DNA of 64,000 bases from Rhodococcus sp. 14-2470-1b (GTDB lineage Bacteria; Actinomycetota; Actinomycetes; Mycobacteriales; Mycobacteriaceae). The translations under genes were made by a program, and so were the position numbers. The notes beneath the pieces were generated by a model. It saw only the letters and a program-made list of their open reading frames with translations. It searched no databases and had not been told where the DNA came from. Shown here one piece after another: positions 27,836-38,852 of the stretch. The number at the start of each line of letters is the position of its first letter. Position 1 is the first letter of the stretch. Where the stretch lies: assembly GCF_002259415.1 (NCBI RefSeq), contig NZ_NPFY01000022.1, positions 62,001 through 126,000 of the forward strand, written 5' to 3'.

Positions 27836-27989
27836 GACCCTTCTTCAAGTCTTTGCCGGTGGCGCCCGCGTCCTCGAGTTTCTTCATACGCATGATGACG
27901 ACGGGGCACTTCAAGCACCGTGTTTTCTTGCGGCAACACTTCTTCTTGGGCTTCAGACCCGAGATGTCCTTGGCCTTGACCTTGCCCAT
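27813..27989 (-). CDS. Small Lys/Cys-rich protein of unknown function
   Basis: The 58-residue, very basic protein starts MGKVKAKDISGLKPKKK and carries four cysteines (Cys18, Cys19, Cys25, Cys28) in a CC-x5-C-x2-C cluster within a Lys/Arg-rich stretch, followed by a Lys-rich helix. This resembles a small zinc knuckle that could bind nucleic acid, but no named family is recognised. ATG 27989 is chosen over an upstream frame with atypical sequence. It sits between mutT2 and typA. Confidence 0.7.
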   Translation of the reverse strand: MGKVKAKDISGLKPKKKCCRKKTRCLKCPVVIMRMKKLEDAGATGKDLKKGLKKARAA

Positions 27990-28176
27990 TTTCTTGGCTC
28001 CGCTTTGCTCGACTTCGAGGTGAATTCCTACCCAACAGTACTGCGTGGTGCAGGTCACCCTGTGCGAGCGGGTAAACTCGATCGGTCGCGAGAACCTCGC
28101 GGTGCAGCGCGCTTCTCTAGCGACATAAGCCCGCTAGCGAACAAGAGCCCGCATTCGACCCAGGAGAATTTTTCGC

Positions 28177-30114
<1,938 letters not shown>

Positions 30115-30150
30115 TCAGCCTGTTTCGGTACATTCTGGGCTCGAGGTAGC

Positions 30151-30194
30151 CGTTCGAGCGTGGTGACTCTGCAGAGGGTCACCACGCTGGAACG
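30151..30194 (+). terminator. Long hairpin after typA, probable terminator
   Basis: An 11-bp perfect stem (AGCGTGGTGAC with GTCACCACGCT) is extended by 5 more pairs after one mismatch, around a 10-nt loop, 36 bases after the typA stop. There is no U tract, as is usual for actinobacterial hairpin terminators. It could separate typA from lpqW or act as an attenuator or processing site. Confidence 0.6.
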
Positions 30195-30249
30195 ATGGTG
30201 GTGCCTGTGGGATGGACAGGTGCTGGGCAACGACGAAGGAGCGGCCATA

Positions 30250-31977
30250 GTGCGGCGGACGAAGAGTGGCATTGCAGTCGCAGCCATTGCACTGGTGTTG
30301 GCAGCCTGCACGGCCAATCCGCCGCCTCCTGTCGAGAGCGAACCCACCCCCGAGGCCACGACGACCACTCCGGCGCCGACCGAGACCGGCGACCGAGTGG
30401 TCGTGGCCATCGACGATGTGGGGATCGGTTTCAATCCCCATCTGCTCTCGGATCAGTCGCCGGCCAATTCTGCGGTCAGTTCGCTCGTCCTACCGAGCCC
30501 CTTCCGTCCGATCGCCGATCCGAACGACCCGGCGAGCACCGTCTGGGCCCTGGATTCGACCGTCCTCGTGTCGGCCGAGGTTACGTCGCAGAATCCGTTC
30601 ACGGTCAGATACCAGCTGCGCAACGACGCACAGTGGTCCGACAGTGCGCCGATCGCCGCCGAGGACTTCAGATACCTGTGGCAGCAGATGATCTCGCAGC
30701 CAGGCGTCGTCGATCCCGCTGGATACGCGCTCATCGAGGACGTGGCCTCGTCCGGTGGAGGCAAGACCGTCGACGTCACCCTGTCTCAGCCGTACCCGAA
30801 CTGGCAGCGACTGTTCACCGACCTGCTGCCGAGCCACCTGCTCAAGGACTCACCCGGCGGCTTCGAGACCGGCCTCAGCGACAACGTTCCCGTCTCCGGC
30901 AGTCAGTTCAACATCAAGTCCATCGACCGCGGGCGCGACGAAATTCTGCTCGAGCGTAACGACCGCTACTGGGGTGAGCCCGCCCTGCCGTTCCAGATCC
31001 TGCTTCGCCGTGGTGGAACTCCGGCGCAACTCGCGGACTCGCTGCGCTCGGGTGATGCACAGGCAGCGCAAGTCCGGGCAGGCACGGCCACCGAAGCGCA
31101 GCTGTCGGCAATTCCAGGTATACGCACCGGGATTCGGTTCCAACCCCGCGTTCTGGATCTGACGCTGAACGGGCGCACGCCGGTTCTGACGGACCCGATC
31201 GTGCGGAGAGGAGTGCTGGGACTGCTCGACTCCTCGCTGTTGTCCACCGTCGCAGCAGGATCCGGATCTGCCGATCATCCCGCCCGAGCGCATCTGACCT
31301 CTCCGTCGGACACGCGCTACGACGCCACCGCTCCAGCTCCGATCACTCGCGAGGCCGCACTGACGCTGCTGGAACAGGCCGGATACGTCCCATTGGCCGA
31401 CGGGTCTCTCGGAAAAGCCGGTGTACCTCTCGATTTCGTGATCGGTGCCGTGGAGAACGACACCGTGTCGATCGCCGTCGCGAACACCGCAGCGGACCAG
31501 CTGTCCGGCGCAGGAATCAAAGCAACGGTCACTGCGCTGCCCGCGGAGGAGTTGTACAGCACCGCTCTGACCGACAGCGAGGTCGACGCGATCGTCGGGT
31601 GGTCCGCGGCCGGGGTGGACCCCGCAACCGTCATGGCGTCTCGATTCGGTTGCCCGGCAACGCAGACCGACGCGCCCGCGCCAGTGGAGGCCGAGGGCGA
31701 CGACGCGCCTCTGCCGTCTCCGAGCAATCTGTCCGGCTTGTGCGTACCCGAGCTCGAGGGCTCGGTGGACCGCGCGCTTCGAGGGGAACTGCCGGTCGAC
31801 CGCCTCGTCGCCGAAGCCGAGCCGAAGCTCTGGGAGTTGGCCGCGGTGCTCCCGATCATGCAGGATTCTTCCGTCGTCGCAGCGGGCACCGGTGTGGAAG
31901 GTGCGTCGTTGGCCGGTCCCATCGAAACGGGGATTTTCGGCGACGCATCGAAATGGGTGAGGACACCGACCAAGTGA
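30250..31977 (+). CDS. lpqW: LpqW-like lipoprotein (ABC family-5 solute-binding fold)
   Basis: The 575-residue protein has a lipoprotein signal (VLAACT, Cys about 20) and a periplasmic substrate-binding-protein fold of family 5 (FTVRYQLRNDAQWSDSAPI ... EDFRYLWQQM). In mycobacteria LpqW channels intermediates between PIM and lipomannan/LAM synthesis and interacts genetically with PimE, whose gene is 4 kb upstream. GTG 30250 with GAAGGAG upstream gives the proper signal peptide. The stop overlaps the mshB start (GTGA), so the two are translationally coupled. Confidence 0.9.
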   Translation: MRRTKSGIAVAAIALVLAACTANPPPPVESEPTPEATTTTPAPTETGDRVVVAIDDVGIGFNPHLLSDQSPANSAVSSLVLPSPFRPIADPNDPASTVWALDSTVLVSAEVTSQNPFTVRYQLRNDAQWSDSAPIAAEDFRYLWQQMISQPGVVDPAGYALIEDVASSGGGKTVDVTLSQPYPNWQRLFTDLLPSHLLKDSPGGFETGLSDNVPVSGSQFNIKSIDRGRDEILLERNDRYWGEPALPFQILLRRGGTPAQLADSLRSGDAQAAQVRAGTATEAQLSAIPGIRTGIRFQPRVLDLTLNGRTPVLTDPIVRRGVLGLLDSSLLSTVAAGSGSADHPARAHLTSPSDTRYDATAPAPITREAALTLLEQAGYVPLADGSLGKAGVPLDFVIGAVENDTVSIAVANTAADQLSGAGIKATVTALPAEELYSTALTDSEVDAIVGWSAAGVDPATVMASRFGCPATQTDAPAPVEAEGDDAPLPSPSNLSGLCVPELEGSVDRALRGELPVDRLVAEAEPKLWELAAVLPIMQDSSVVAAGTGVEGASLAGPIETGIFGDASKWVRTPTK

Positions 31978-32858
31978 AACTGCTACTCGTTCACGCACAT
32001 CCGGACGACGAGACCATCACCACCGGAGGCACCATCGCGCGTTACGCGCGAGCAGGCGTGGAAGTCACGGTCCTGACGTGCTCGCTCGGCGAGGAGGGCG
32101 AGGTCATCGGAGACACGTGGGCACACCTCGTGGTCGACGAAGCGAACCAGCTCGGTGGATACCGCATCCTCGAATTGGACAGGGCGCTGGCAGTTCTCGG
32201 TGCACAGCCTCCGAGATTCCTCGGTGGAGCAGGGAAGTACCGCGACTCGGGAATGGCCGGTACGGCGGCGGCGTCCAATCCGCGGGCGTTCGTCAACGCG
32301 AATCGAGACGAGGCGCTCGAAGCGATGCTGTCGGTGGTACGCAGTGTGCAGCCGGACGTGATCGTCGGCTACGACCCGGAGGGCGGCTACGGTCACCCGG
32401 ATCACCAGCAAGTGCATTCTCTGGTGACGGAAGCGTTCGACCTGGCAGGAACGGATCACTATCCGGACGCGGGAGCGCCGTGCACGCCGAGGAAGTTCTA
32501 CTGGACCGTCACCGGCGAGAAGCAGCTGCACGACGGTATCGACGCGATCGGCGAGGTGCCCGACGGTTGGAGGATGCCGGAGGACGGTGAACTCCCGTCG
32601 GTTCCGGAGAGCGTCGTGACGACGTCGATCGATGTACGTGAGGTCTTCGACCTCAAACGTGATGCCCTGCGTGCCCACGCCACTCAGGTGACCGTGGCGC
32701 CGTCGGGTGTCGAGTACGCGCTGTCCAACAACATCGTGCAACCCATCCTCGCCGACGAGCAGTACGTGCTGGTCCGCGGCGAACCGGCGGACCTCGATTC
32801 GTCGGGTAGGGAAACGGATCTGTTCGCCGGCGTACTAGGATATGGCGTGAATCACTAA
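31974..32858 (+). CDS. mshB: N-acetyl-GlcN-inositol deacetylase, mycothiol biosynthesis
   Basis: The 294-residue LmbE-family zinc deacetylase has the metal site AHPDDE (residues 8-13) and the third ligand in GHPDHQQVH. MshB removes acetate from GlcNAc-inositol in the second dedicated step of mycothiol synthesis in the cytosol. The synteny (typA-lpqW-mshB as Rv1165-Rv1170) favours MshB over the paralogue Mca. GTG 31974 overlaps the lpqW stop by 4 nt. Confidence 0.93.
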   Translation: MKLLLVHAHPDDETITTGGTIARYARAGVEVTVLTCSLGEEGEVIGDTWAHLVVDEANQLGGYRILELDRALAVLGAQPPRFLGGAGKYRDSGMAGTAAASNPRAFVNANRDEALEAMLSVVRSVQPDVIVGYDPEGGYGHPDHQQVHSLVTEAFDLAGTDHYPDAGAPCTPRKFYWTVTGEKQLHDGIDAIGEVPDGWRMPEDGELPSVPESVVTTSIDVREVFDLKRDALRAHATQVTVAPSGVEYALSNNIVQPILADEQYVLVRGEPADLDSSGRETDLFAGVLGYGVNH

Positions 32859-32885
32859 TTTGATTGCATCTGGGGTGGGTCACAC

Positions 32886-33044
32886 ATGTACAACTGGATC
32901 GTGCAGGACGCCATAGTCGCGTTCGTCAACTCGCTCATGCCGGACTTTCCGCGGCAGGAAATGCTCTACCAGCAGGGATTGACCGATATCGCTTCAGCGC
33001 TGAGCAACTTGCTGACCTCGTTGGGATACCCGCCGGTCTCCTGA
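32886..33044 (+). CDS. Possible 52-residue small protein
   Basis: ATG 32886 opens a 52-codon frame (MYNWIVQDAIVAFVNSLM...) with TGGGGTGGG upstream, 27 bp after mshB and 28 bp before the next gene. The translation is amphipathic, with no signal peptide and no low-complexity repeats, and it fills what would otherwise be a gap in the operon. No family is recognised. Confidence 0.45.
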   Translation: MYNWIVQDAIVAFVNSLMPDFPRQEMLYQQGLTDIASALSNLLTSLGYPPVS

Positions 33045-33072
33045 TCGATCTCGATACGTCAGTATTGGACGC

Positions 33073-33525
33073 ATGATCTCGAAGGCCGCATCCAATGCTG
33101 TCGTCCTCGTGTCGAGGGCAACTCTCGCAGTACTGATCTTCGACGGTTTTCTGTGCGGCGTTCTGTCGATCCTGTTTCTTCCCACCTACCTCGGCTCGGT
33201 GCCGTTCCCGGTGAGTGCGCTTCTTGCCGGGGCTGCGAACGTTGCGTTGCTGTTCGCGGCCCGCAAGGTCGCCGAGGAACCGCTGGCCATCGCGTCGCCG
33301 CTGATCGCGTGGTTCGTCGCCGTCCTGCTGTGCATGTTCGGCGGCCCCGGCGGAGACGTCCTACTCCTGGCGGACTGGCGCACGGCGATACTGCTTCTCG
33401 GCGGACTCGTTCCACCGGGGGTACTGCTGTTCAGCTGGAGGCTGCAACGCCTCACAGCAACCCCGCATGCTCACCCGCATCCCGGAGCACATTCTCGATC
33501 ATCGTCGGGGTCAGCCTCCCGGTGA
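33073..33525 (+). CDS. Membrane protein, Rv1171-like
   Basis: The 150-residue protein has about four hydrophobic segments ([19 protein letters not shown], a central [22 protein letters not shown], and [15 protein letters not shown]) and a polar C-terminal tail rich in His and Ser. Its position after mshB matches the conserved membrane protein Rv1171. The function is unknown. The tail overlaps the convergent glycosylase gene by 74 bp, so the last ~25 codons share DNA with it. Confidence 0.8.
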   Translation: MISKAASNAVVLVSRATLAVLIFDGFLCGVLSILFLPTYLGSVPFPVSALLAGAANVALLFAARKVAEEPLAIASPLIAWFVAVLLCMFGGPGGDVLLLADWRTAILLLGGLVPPGVLLFSWRLQRLTATPHAHPHPGAHSRSSSGSASR

Positions 33526-34144
33526 AGGTGTTCTGCTGGCTGACGTGGTAGCTGCCGAACAAACGGACGCCGTCGAGTTGGACGTGCACCCCGTGGCCGA
33601 ACTTCGGCCGCGGTCGCGGAACTTCCCACCCGTTTCGCTTGAGCATCGGCAGCAGTGATTGCCAGCCGAAGCCGCCGAGGACGACGATTGATCGCAGTGT
33701 CGGCTTCAGCAGGCGCAGTTCGATGTCCAGCCACTTCTGGCATCGATCTCGCTCGGTGACCGTCGGCTTGTTGTCCGGGGGAGCGCAGTGGACCGGAGCG
33801 GTGATTCGTACACCTCGTAGTTCGAGGCCGTCTCCGATGTGCGTCGACGTGGGCTGGTTGGCCAATCCGACGGCGTGCAGCGCCGCATAGAGGAAATCGC
33901 CGCTTCGGTCGCCGGTGAACATACGCCCGGTGCGATTGGCTCCGTGGGCTGCGGGCGCGAGCCCGACTATCAGAACGCGAGCATTCGCCGGCCCGAACCC
34001 AGGGACCGCTCTGCCCCAGTAGGTTTCGTCGCGAAACGCCGCCCGTTTCTCGACGGCGACCTTCTCACGCCAGTTCACCAGGCGTCGGCAGGCCCTGCAC
34101 TGCGATATCGCCGCGTCGAGTCGAGGAATGTCTCGCGGGATCAT
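33452..34144 (-). CDS. udgB: Family 5 (UdgB-type) uracil-DNA glycosylase
   Basis: The 230-residue protein has the family-5 motif [19 protein letters not shown] and a late [14 protein letters not shown] with the active His. Cys residues in QCRACRR, HCAPP and RCQKW are placed to hold the 4Fe-4S cluster of this family. It removes uracil and other deaminated bases. ATG 34144 overlaps the stop of the HxlR gene (ATGA), so the repair enzyme is translated as the second gene of a regulator operon. Confidence 0.92.
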   Translation of the reverse strand: MIPRDIPRLDAAISQCRACRRLVNWREKVAVEKRAAFRDETYWGRAVPGFGPANARVLIVGLAPAAHGANRTGRMFTGDRSGDFLYAALHAVGLANQPTSTHIGDGLELRGVRITAPVHCAPPDNKPTVTERDRCQKWLDIELRLLKPTLRSIVVLGGFGWQSLLPMLKRNGWEVPRPRPKFGHGVHVQLDGVRLFGSYHVSQQNTFTGRLTPTMIENVLRDAGEHAGLL

Positions 34145-34524
34145 CGCGCCCACGGGTTGCCTGGAGCGGATGCCTCGTCGAACGTGTTTCGGGACGTGGT
34201 GACGTGCGCCAAGTTCTCGTCCGACCAGGTCACCAACGCGCTGAAGACCGGCTGCAGGCTGCTTCCCAACGCGGTGATCTCGTAGTCCACCCGAAGTGGA
34301 ACCACCGGATACATCGTCCGGGTGACGAGCCCGTCGCGTTCGAGCTGACGAAGCCTGTCGGTCAAGACCTTCGCCGTCGCTCCGATGCGAGCGCGCAGTT
34401 CGCTGAACCGCATCGGCCCCTCGTGATGAAGAGTCCACAGAATCGGCGTGGTCCACCGGCTGAACACGAGATCGACGACCGGCGTGATCGGGCACCCATT
34501 GCTGGCAGTGGGTTCGTGCGGCAC
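34141..34524 (-). CDS. HxlR family winged-helix transcriptional regulator
   Basis: The 127-residue HxlR (DUF24) protein has one Cys near the N terminus (SNGCPITP), the family line [25 protein letters not shown] cut here to its start, and [19 protein letters not shown] as the recognition region. The single Cys is the redox-sensing residue in many HxlR members (for example YodB, HypR). It is divergent from a DHA2 efflux gene and upstream of udgB with a 4-nt overlap. Confidence 0.93.
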   Translation of the reverse strand: MPHEPTASNGCPITPVVDLVFSRWTTPILWTLHHEGPMRFSELRARIGATAKVLTDRLRQLERDGLVTRTMYPVVPLRVDYEITALGSSLQPVFSALVTWSDENLAHVTTSRNTFDEASAPGNPWAR

Positions 34525-34538
34525 GTGACCTCCGGGGG

Positions 34539-34565
34539 TACTTGGTTTCCTCTAGGAACCTAGTA
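34539..34565. promoter_or_regulatory. Putative HxlR operator in the hxlR/MFS intergenic region
   Basis: TACTTGGTT (34539-34547) and AACCTAGTA (34557-34565) are inverted repeats matching in 8 of 9 positions around a 9-bp centre. HxlR/YodB-type operators often begin TACT and end AGTA. The dyad starts 15 bp from the hxlR start codon and lies between the two divergent promoters. Confidence 0.6.
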
Positions 34566-34625
34566 TCCGGCAGCGCTAGCGTCAACGTCGTTCTCGAACA
34601 TTCGACGACAACAAAGGGGGCGATC

Positions 34626-36041
34626 ATGGTGTCGCGCAAATGGTCTGTTCTGGTTTTCCTCGGCGTTTCCCAGTTCATGGTGTTTCTGGATGTGTCGATC
34701 GTCAACGTGGCGTTGCCCTCGATCGAAGAGGCCCTCGACATTCGCGAGGGCAACCTGCCGTACGTCGTGACTGCGTACGGCACCCTGCTTGGCGGGTGTC
34801 TGCTTCTCGGGTCACGATTGGCCGATCGCTTCGGGCGACGAACCGTGCTGCAATGCGGGCTGGCCTTGTTCGGTCTGGCGTCGTTGATCGCGGGCTTGGC
34901 CGGTGATCAGGTCGTTCTGTTCGTCTCACGTGGAGTGCAGGGCGTCGGCGCGGCGTTGATGGCGCCCTCGGCGTTGGCCATCCTGACGCTCACCTACAGA
35001 GAGGGCGACGATCGGAACAAGGCGCTCGGTGTGTGGGGCGGGCTCACCGGGCTCGCCTCCGTTGCGGGCGTCGTGCTCGGAGGAGTCGTCACCGATCTAC
35101 TGGACTGGCGCTGGGTGTTCTTCGTCAATGTTCCGGTCACCGTGCTCGCACTTGTGGTGGCTCCGCGTGTGTTGCCCGAAAGTCATGGGCGCGCTTCGTC
35201 GTTCGATCTCGTCGGCTCCGTGATGTTGACCGGTGGCCTGTTGGCCGTCATCAGTGCTCTCGCACGTGCGATCGAAGCAGGGTGGGGAGATCAGCTCGTG
35301 CAAGTCGCAGGGATCATCGGCGTGGTCGTGCTCGTCGCGTTCGTCGGCGTCGAAACACTGGTACGGGATCCGCTGATTCCGTTCGAGGTATTCGCGTCAC
35401 GGGCGTTGAGAACCGCCAACATCGTTACAGTGCTTCTGCTGGGCGTGGTGGTGACCTTGTTCTTCTTCGTCAGCCTTTTCCTTCAACAGGTACTCGAACT
35501 ATCGCCGTTGGCAACAGGATTCGCGTACCTACCACTGGCGCTGACTGTGGTGTTGGGTGCTGCAATCGCCAGCGGTCTGACAGGACGTGTTTCGGCCAAG
35601 TTCGTGCTGCTCGTCGGATTCGCGTCGATCCTCGTCGGGACCGTGCTGCTTCGACTGGCACCCCCGGAGTCGTCGTACTGGATCGACATGCTGCCGGCAT
35701 TCGTCCTTCTCGGCACAGGGATGGGCATCGCATTCGTCTGTCTCCAGATTGCTGCGCAATCCGATGTGTCCGAGGAACGCGCGGGCGTTGCTGCTGGGGT
35801 GATCGGCACGAGCCAAGAGCTCGGCGGCTCGCTCGGCGTGGCAGTGGCAGCCACCATCGCCTTCAGCAGCATTCCTGTCGTCGACGACACGGACACGGTG
35901 GCCGTCCGCATCGCCAGAACCGAGGTCTTCCATCAGGCGTTCGTGGTCGCGGCGGTCTACATCGTCGTCGCCGCCGTAGTCGCGGTATGGCAGATGCCCG
36001 CGCTGACACCACGAGCGCAGGACGACGGCGTCAGCGCGTGA
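34626..36041 (+). CDS. MFS drug efflux transporter, DHA2 family
   Basis: The 471-residue protein has about 14 membrane helices with DHA2 hallmarks: the helix-1 motif [14 protein letters not shown], the loop 2-3 motif [14 protein letters not shown], and motif C-like [16 protein letters not shown]. It is likely a proton-driven exporter of a toxic small molecule. ATG 34626 has AAGGGGG upstream. It is divergent from HxlR, which probably represses it. The last 11 bp overlap the convergent PH-domain gene. Confidence 0.93.
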   Translation: MVSRKWSVLVFLGVSQFMVFLDVSIVNVALPSIEEALDIREGNLPYVVTAYGTLLGGCLLLGSRLADRFGRRTVLQCGLALFGLASLIAGLAGDQVVLFVSRGVQGVGAALMAPSALAILTLTYREGDDRNKALGVWGGLTGLASVAGVVLGGVVTDLLDWRWVFFVNVPVTVLALVVAPRVLPESHGRASSFDLVGSVMLTGGLLAVISALARAIEAGWGDQLVQVAGIIGVVVLVAFVGVETLVRDPLIPFEVFASRALRTANIVTVLLLGVVVTLFFFVSLFLQQVLELSPLATGFAYLPLALTVVLGAAIASGLTGRVSAKFVLLVGFASILVGTVLLRLAPPESSYWIDMLPAFVLLGTGMGIAFVCLQIAAQSDVSEERAGVAAGVIGTSQELGGSLGVAVAATIAFSSIPVVDDTDTVAVRIARTEVFHQAFVVAAVYIVVAAVVAVWQMPALTPRAQDDGVSA

Positions 36042-37524
36042 CCCACTTGTCACCGGCTCCCGGAGTCACTGCCTCGACGAGTGACCACGCCTGGTCGACG
36101 GGCACATCGAGAATTTCGTAGTGACCGACCCCTGCGGGGGTCGCGGCGACGATGGTCGCGACCCCGGCGCGGCGCTGGAAGAAGCTCTGGCGCACGGTCC
36201 ACCCGATGATTCCTGCGGCCTCGAGGCTGTGGCGCTTGCGATCCAGCGAACCGTGCTGGGTGATCAGCCAACCCGGTAGAACGGCGTGGCCGAGACCCCG
36301 ACAGCGGTCCCAGGCAACCGAGAGTGCACCGACGAACAGAACAGCCAGTGCGGCCCAGACGAGGAGGGGGATCGGTGCACCTACGTACTCTGCAACGCCG
36401 ACGCCTGCTGCGACGACGGCGACGGGGAGCACGGCCCGTGTGTAGCGTCGACGCTGTGCCGCCGGGCCGTGCACCACCAATGGTTTCCTGGCGTCACCGT
36501 GGAGTCCCGCGTCACCGAGAACGACGGTCATCATTCGTCTGGCTTCGGCAGCGGGAGCCTGGGGCAGTAGTAGCGACGACTCCTTCTTCTCTGCACTGAC
36601 GCCCGTCATGATGGCGTCGAGCTTCGCGCCTTTCGCGACCCGCAGCAGCAGCGGCTCGGACAGTGACGTCCCGCGCAGGCGCTTACGGTCGAGCGTCGTC
36701 GACCGAGTCCTCAGCAGTCCGTGTGCGACGTGCAGTCGAGTCCCGTCGTCGGTGACCGTCAGGTTTCCGTACGCGATCAGGTAGCGGACGCAGGCGAAGA
36801 CGCTCGCTATCGCCAGCAGGACGAGCAGTCCGACCACGACCACCACTGCGATCCCGAATCGCTCGGCGGAGTCGATGCTGTCGGTGACGACCGAGGACTC
36901 GGTGATCGTTTCCGCGAATCCGTACTGGAACAGGACACCGATCGCTGCGGCGATGGTGACGACGCCGGTGAACGAGAACGGCGCATAGCGCACCCACGAC
37001 GTCCGCCAGTGCGCGATCTCGTTCTCTGCCGGTGGCGCTTCGTTCGGAGAGTCCGGCCGTCTCGTGACTCGCTCGAGCAGCTCTTCGCGCAGGGTAGGTA
37101 CGACCTTCGAGTCGAGTGCGTTCAGCTCGAACTTCTCACCCTTGCCCGCCTGTTGACCCGTGCCGATGCGCAGGATCGACAGACCGAGCACGCGGTGGAG
37201 CACACCGGCCTCGATGTCCACGGACCGAATGCGGCTGCGCGGCACCGACAGGAGCTTCTTCTGAAAAACGCCGGTGCGTAGTTGCACGTGCACCGGGCCG
37301 ATTCGGTAACTCGTGGTGAACCAGCGCAGAATCGCGAACACGACGACCACCGCGACGATGATCAAGCCCCACAGATGATTGCCGCTCCGACTGCCGACGA
37401 TGAACGACACCAGCAGGACCGGCAGAACCTTCACTGCCTCGTTGACCGGATGTACCAGCAGCATCCGCTTGTCGAGCCGCAGCCACGGTTGCTGCTCTTC
37501 CTCGGCGAGAAGTTCGTCGCTCAT
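36031..37524 (-). CDS. PH domain-containing membrane protein (YdbT-like)
   Basis: The 497-residue protein has repeated bacterial PH (bPH2) domains between pairs of membrane helices: the first after FTTSYRIGPVHVQLRTG, the second around LTVTDDGTRLHVAHGL, and the third after GWLITQHGSLDRKRHSL. This is the YdbT/YvbF layout. In Bacillus the YdbS-YdbT pair affects resistance to certain bacteriocins. It starts at ATG 37524, overlapping the stop of the upstream partner (ATGA). Confidence 0.85.
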   Translation of the reverse strand: MSDELLAEEEQQPWLRLDKRMLLVHPVNEAVKVLPVLLVSFIVGSRSGNHLWGLIIVAVVVVFAILRWFTTSYRIGPVHVQLRTGVFQKKLLSVPRSRIRSVDIEAGVLHRVLGLSILRIGTGQQAGKGEKFELNALDSKVVPTLREELLERVTRRPDSPNEAPPAENEIAHWRTSWVRYAPFSFTGVVTIAAAIGVLFQYGFAETITESSVVTDSIDSAERFGIAVVVVVGLLVLLAIASVFACVRYLIAYGNLTVTDDGTRLHVAHGLLRTRSTTLDRKRLRGTSLSEPLLLRVAKGAKLDAIMTGVSAEKKESSLLLPQAPAAEARRMMTVVLGDAGLHGDARKPLVVHGPAAQRRRYTRAVLPVAVVAAGVGVAEYVGAPIPLLVWAALAVLFVGALSVAWDRCRGLGHAVLPGWLITQHGSLDRKRHSLEAAGIIGWTVRQSFFQRRAGVATIVAATPAGVGHYEILDVPVDQAWSLVEAVTPGAGDKWVTR

Positions 37525-38009
37525 GTGGCGTCGCCCAACGTCCGTCCCGCGATGTCGGTCAGCTGTGCGACGGTCTTGTCTGCAACCTCCTTGTCGAGGG
37601 CCGTGATCTTGACAGCACCCGCGGAGGACGCCGTCGTCACCGTCACCGTCGACAACCCGAGCAGGCGATCGATCGGACCACGCTCGGTGTCCACTGTCTG
37701 CACCCGGCTGATCGGGGCGACACGTCGCTCCTGGTTGAACCACCCCGTGCGGGTGTAGACCGCGGTGTCGCTGATCTCCCAGCGGTGTACTCGATACCGC
37801 CAGATCGGCGTCACCACGATGTCCAGCGCCGCGAGCACGACCGACACCACTAACACCGTGACGTGCGGCCACGTCGTCCACGTATCCACGACCACCGCCC
37901 ATACGACCTGTGCGACGAACACCGGAATCCAGATCAACGTGGCATTGATCGCCCACAACTGCTTGGCACGGGGACTCGGACGCCACGCCGGGTCGGTCAT
38001 CGTGATCAT
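37521..38009 (-). CDS. PH domain-containing membrane protein (YdbS-like)
   Basis: The ~162-residue protein has two N-terminal membrane helices (LIWIPVFVAQVVWAVVV; VTVLVVSVVLAALDIVV) and one bPH2 domain (YRVHRWEISDTAVYTRTGWFN ... VQTVDTERGPIDRLLG). It is the small partner in a YdbS/YdbT pair, coupled to the following gene by a 4-nt overlap. The start may be ATG 38009 or 38000. The role is unknown. Confidence 0.85.
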   Translation of the reverse strand: MITMTDPAWRPSPRAKQLWAINATLIWIPVFVAQVVWAVVVDTWTTWPHVTVLVVSVVLAALDIVVTPIWRYRVHRWEISDTAVYTRTGWFNQERRVAPISRVQTVDTERGPIDRLLGLSTVTVTTASSAGAVKITALDKEVADKTVAQLTDIAGRTLGDAT

Positions 38010-38035
38010 GCTTACAGACCCTATCCGCACACTCC

Positions 38036-38212
38036 GGCTGCGCGGGTTGTAGCGGAAGCGTGGGTTGCACCCTGCGCGGTGGGATGGAACGTGCGCGAGG
38101 AAGGCTGGGGGACCGAACGTGGCGTTCGGTCACCAGGGGGATGGCTGCGCAGGTTGTAGTGAAAGCGTGGGTTGCAACCTGCGCGGTGGGATGGAACGTG
38201 CGCGGGAGAGGC
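38036..38212. repeat. Two ~70-bp imperfect direct repeats, each containing a dyad, flanking a perfect hairpin
   Basis: Copy 1 (38036-38105) and copy 2 (38143-38212) differ at only a few positions over 70 bp. In copy 2, GCGCAGGTTG and CAACCTGCGC form a perfect 10-bp inverted repeat; copy 1 keeps most of the pairing. Between the copies lies ACCGAACG-N3-CGTTCGGT (38112-38130), another perfect hairpin. No open frame looks coding. It may be a dispersed repeat family of this genus. Confidence 0.8.
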
Positions 38213-38230
38213 TCCCGTACCGTCGCATGA

Positions 38231-38791
38231 ATGGGGACTGAACGAGACGCGATGGTTCGAGGCGACCTGTACAAGGACAGCGATCCGGAATTGGTTGCCG
38301 AACGCCTGGCGTGCCGGCGAGTGCTCGACGCGTACAACGCGACGGCTGCCGACGAGGACGACCGTCGTCGTGACCTCCTCACCGGACTGCTCGGCGGATT
38401 CGGCGATCGGTCGTGGATCATGCCGCGGTTCCAGTGCGATTACGGCAGCAACATCACCATCGGCAGCAACACCTTCCTGAACTACGACGCGATTCTGCTG
38501 GACTGCGCGCCGATCACGATCGGGGACGATGTGTCCATCGGTCCGCGTGCACAACTGCTGACTGCACTGCATCCGATGGAGGATCACGAGGCACGTCGAC
38601 AACGATGGGAGAGTGCGAAGCCCATCGTCATCGGAGACAATGTGTGGCTGGGCGGCGGAGTCATCGTCTGCCCCGGTGTCACCATCGGCGAGAACTCGGT
38701 GGTGGGCGCGGGGAGTGTGGTGACGAGGGATGTTGCGCCGAGCACGTTTGCAGCGGGAAACCCCTGCAGGGTGATCCGGTCGTTGCCGTGA
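38231..38791 (+). CDS. Sugar O-acetyltransferase (maltose/galactoside acetyltransferase type)
   Basis: The 186-residue LbH acyltransferase has an N-terminal Mac domain ([18 protein letters not shown]) and hexapeptide repeats ([13 protein letters not shown] ... [23 protein letters not shown]). The catalytic His is in TALHPMED. It transfers acetyl from acetyl-CoA to sugars and may serve in detoxification. It stands alone, 62 bp before fbiC. Confidence 0.93.
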   Translation: MGTERDAMVRGDLYKDSDPELVAERLACRRVLDAYNATAADEDDRRRDLLTGLLGGFGDRSWIMPRFQCDYGSNITIGSNTFLNYDAILLDCAPITIGDDVSIGPRAQLLTALHPMEDHEARRQRWESAKPIVIGDNVWLGGGVIVCPGVTIGENSVVGAGSVVTRDVAPSTFAAGNPCRVIRSLP

Positions 38792-38852
38792 CGATCCACG
38801 CGCGAAGCGGTCCCGGTGGCACGTCCGTGTGTCGGAGGAGCATGATCGACTG

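Noticed and set aside
38036..38212. CRISPR array
   Set aside because: Only two copies of ~70 bp with one spacer and no cas genes; internal dyads fit a palindromic repeat instead.
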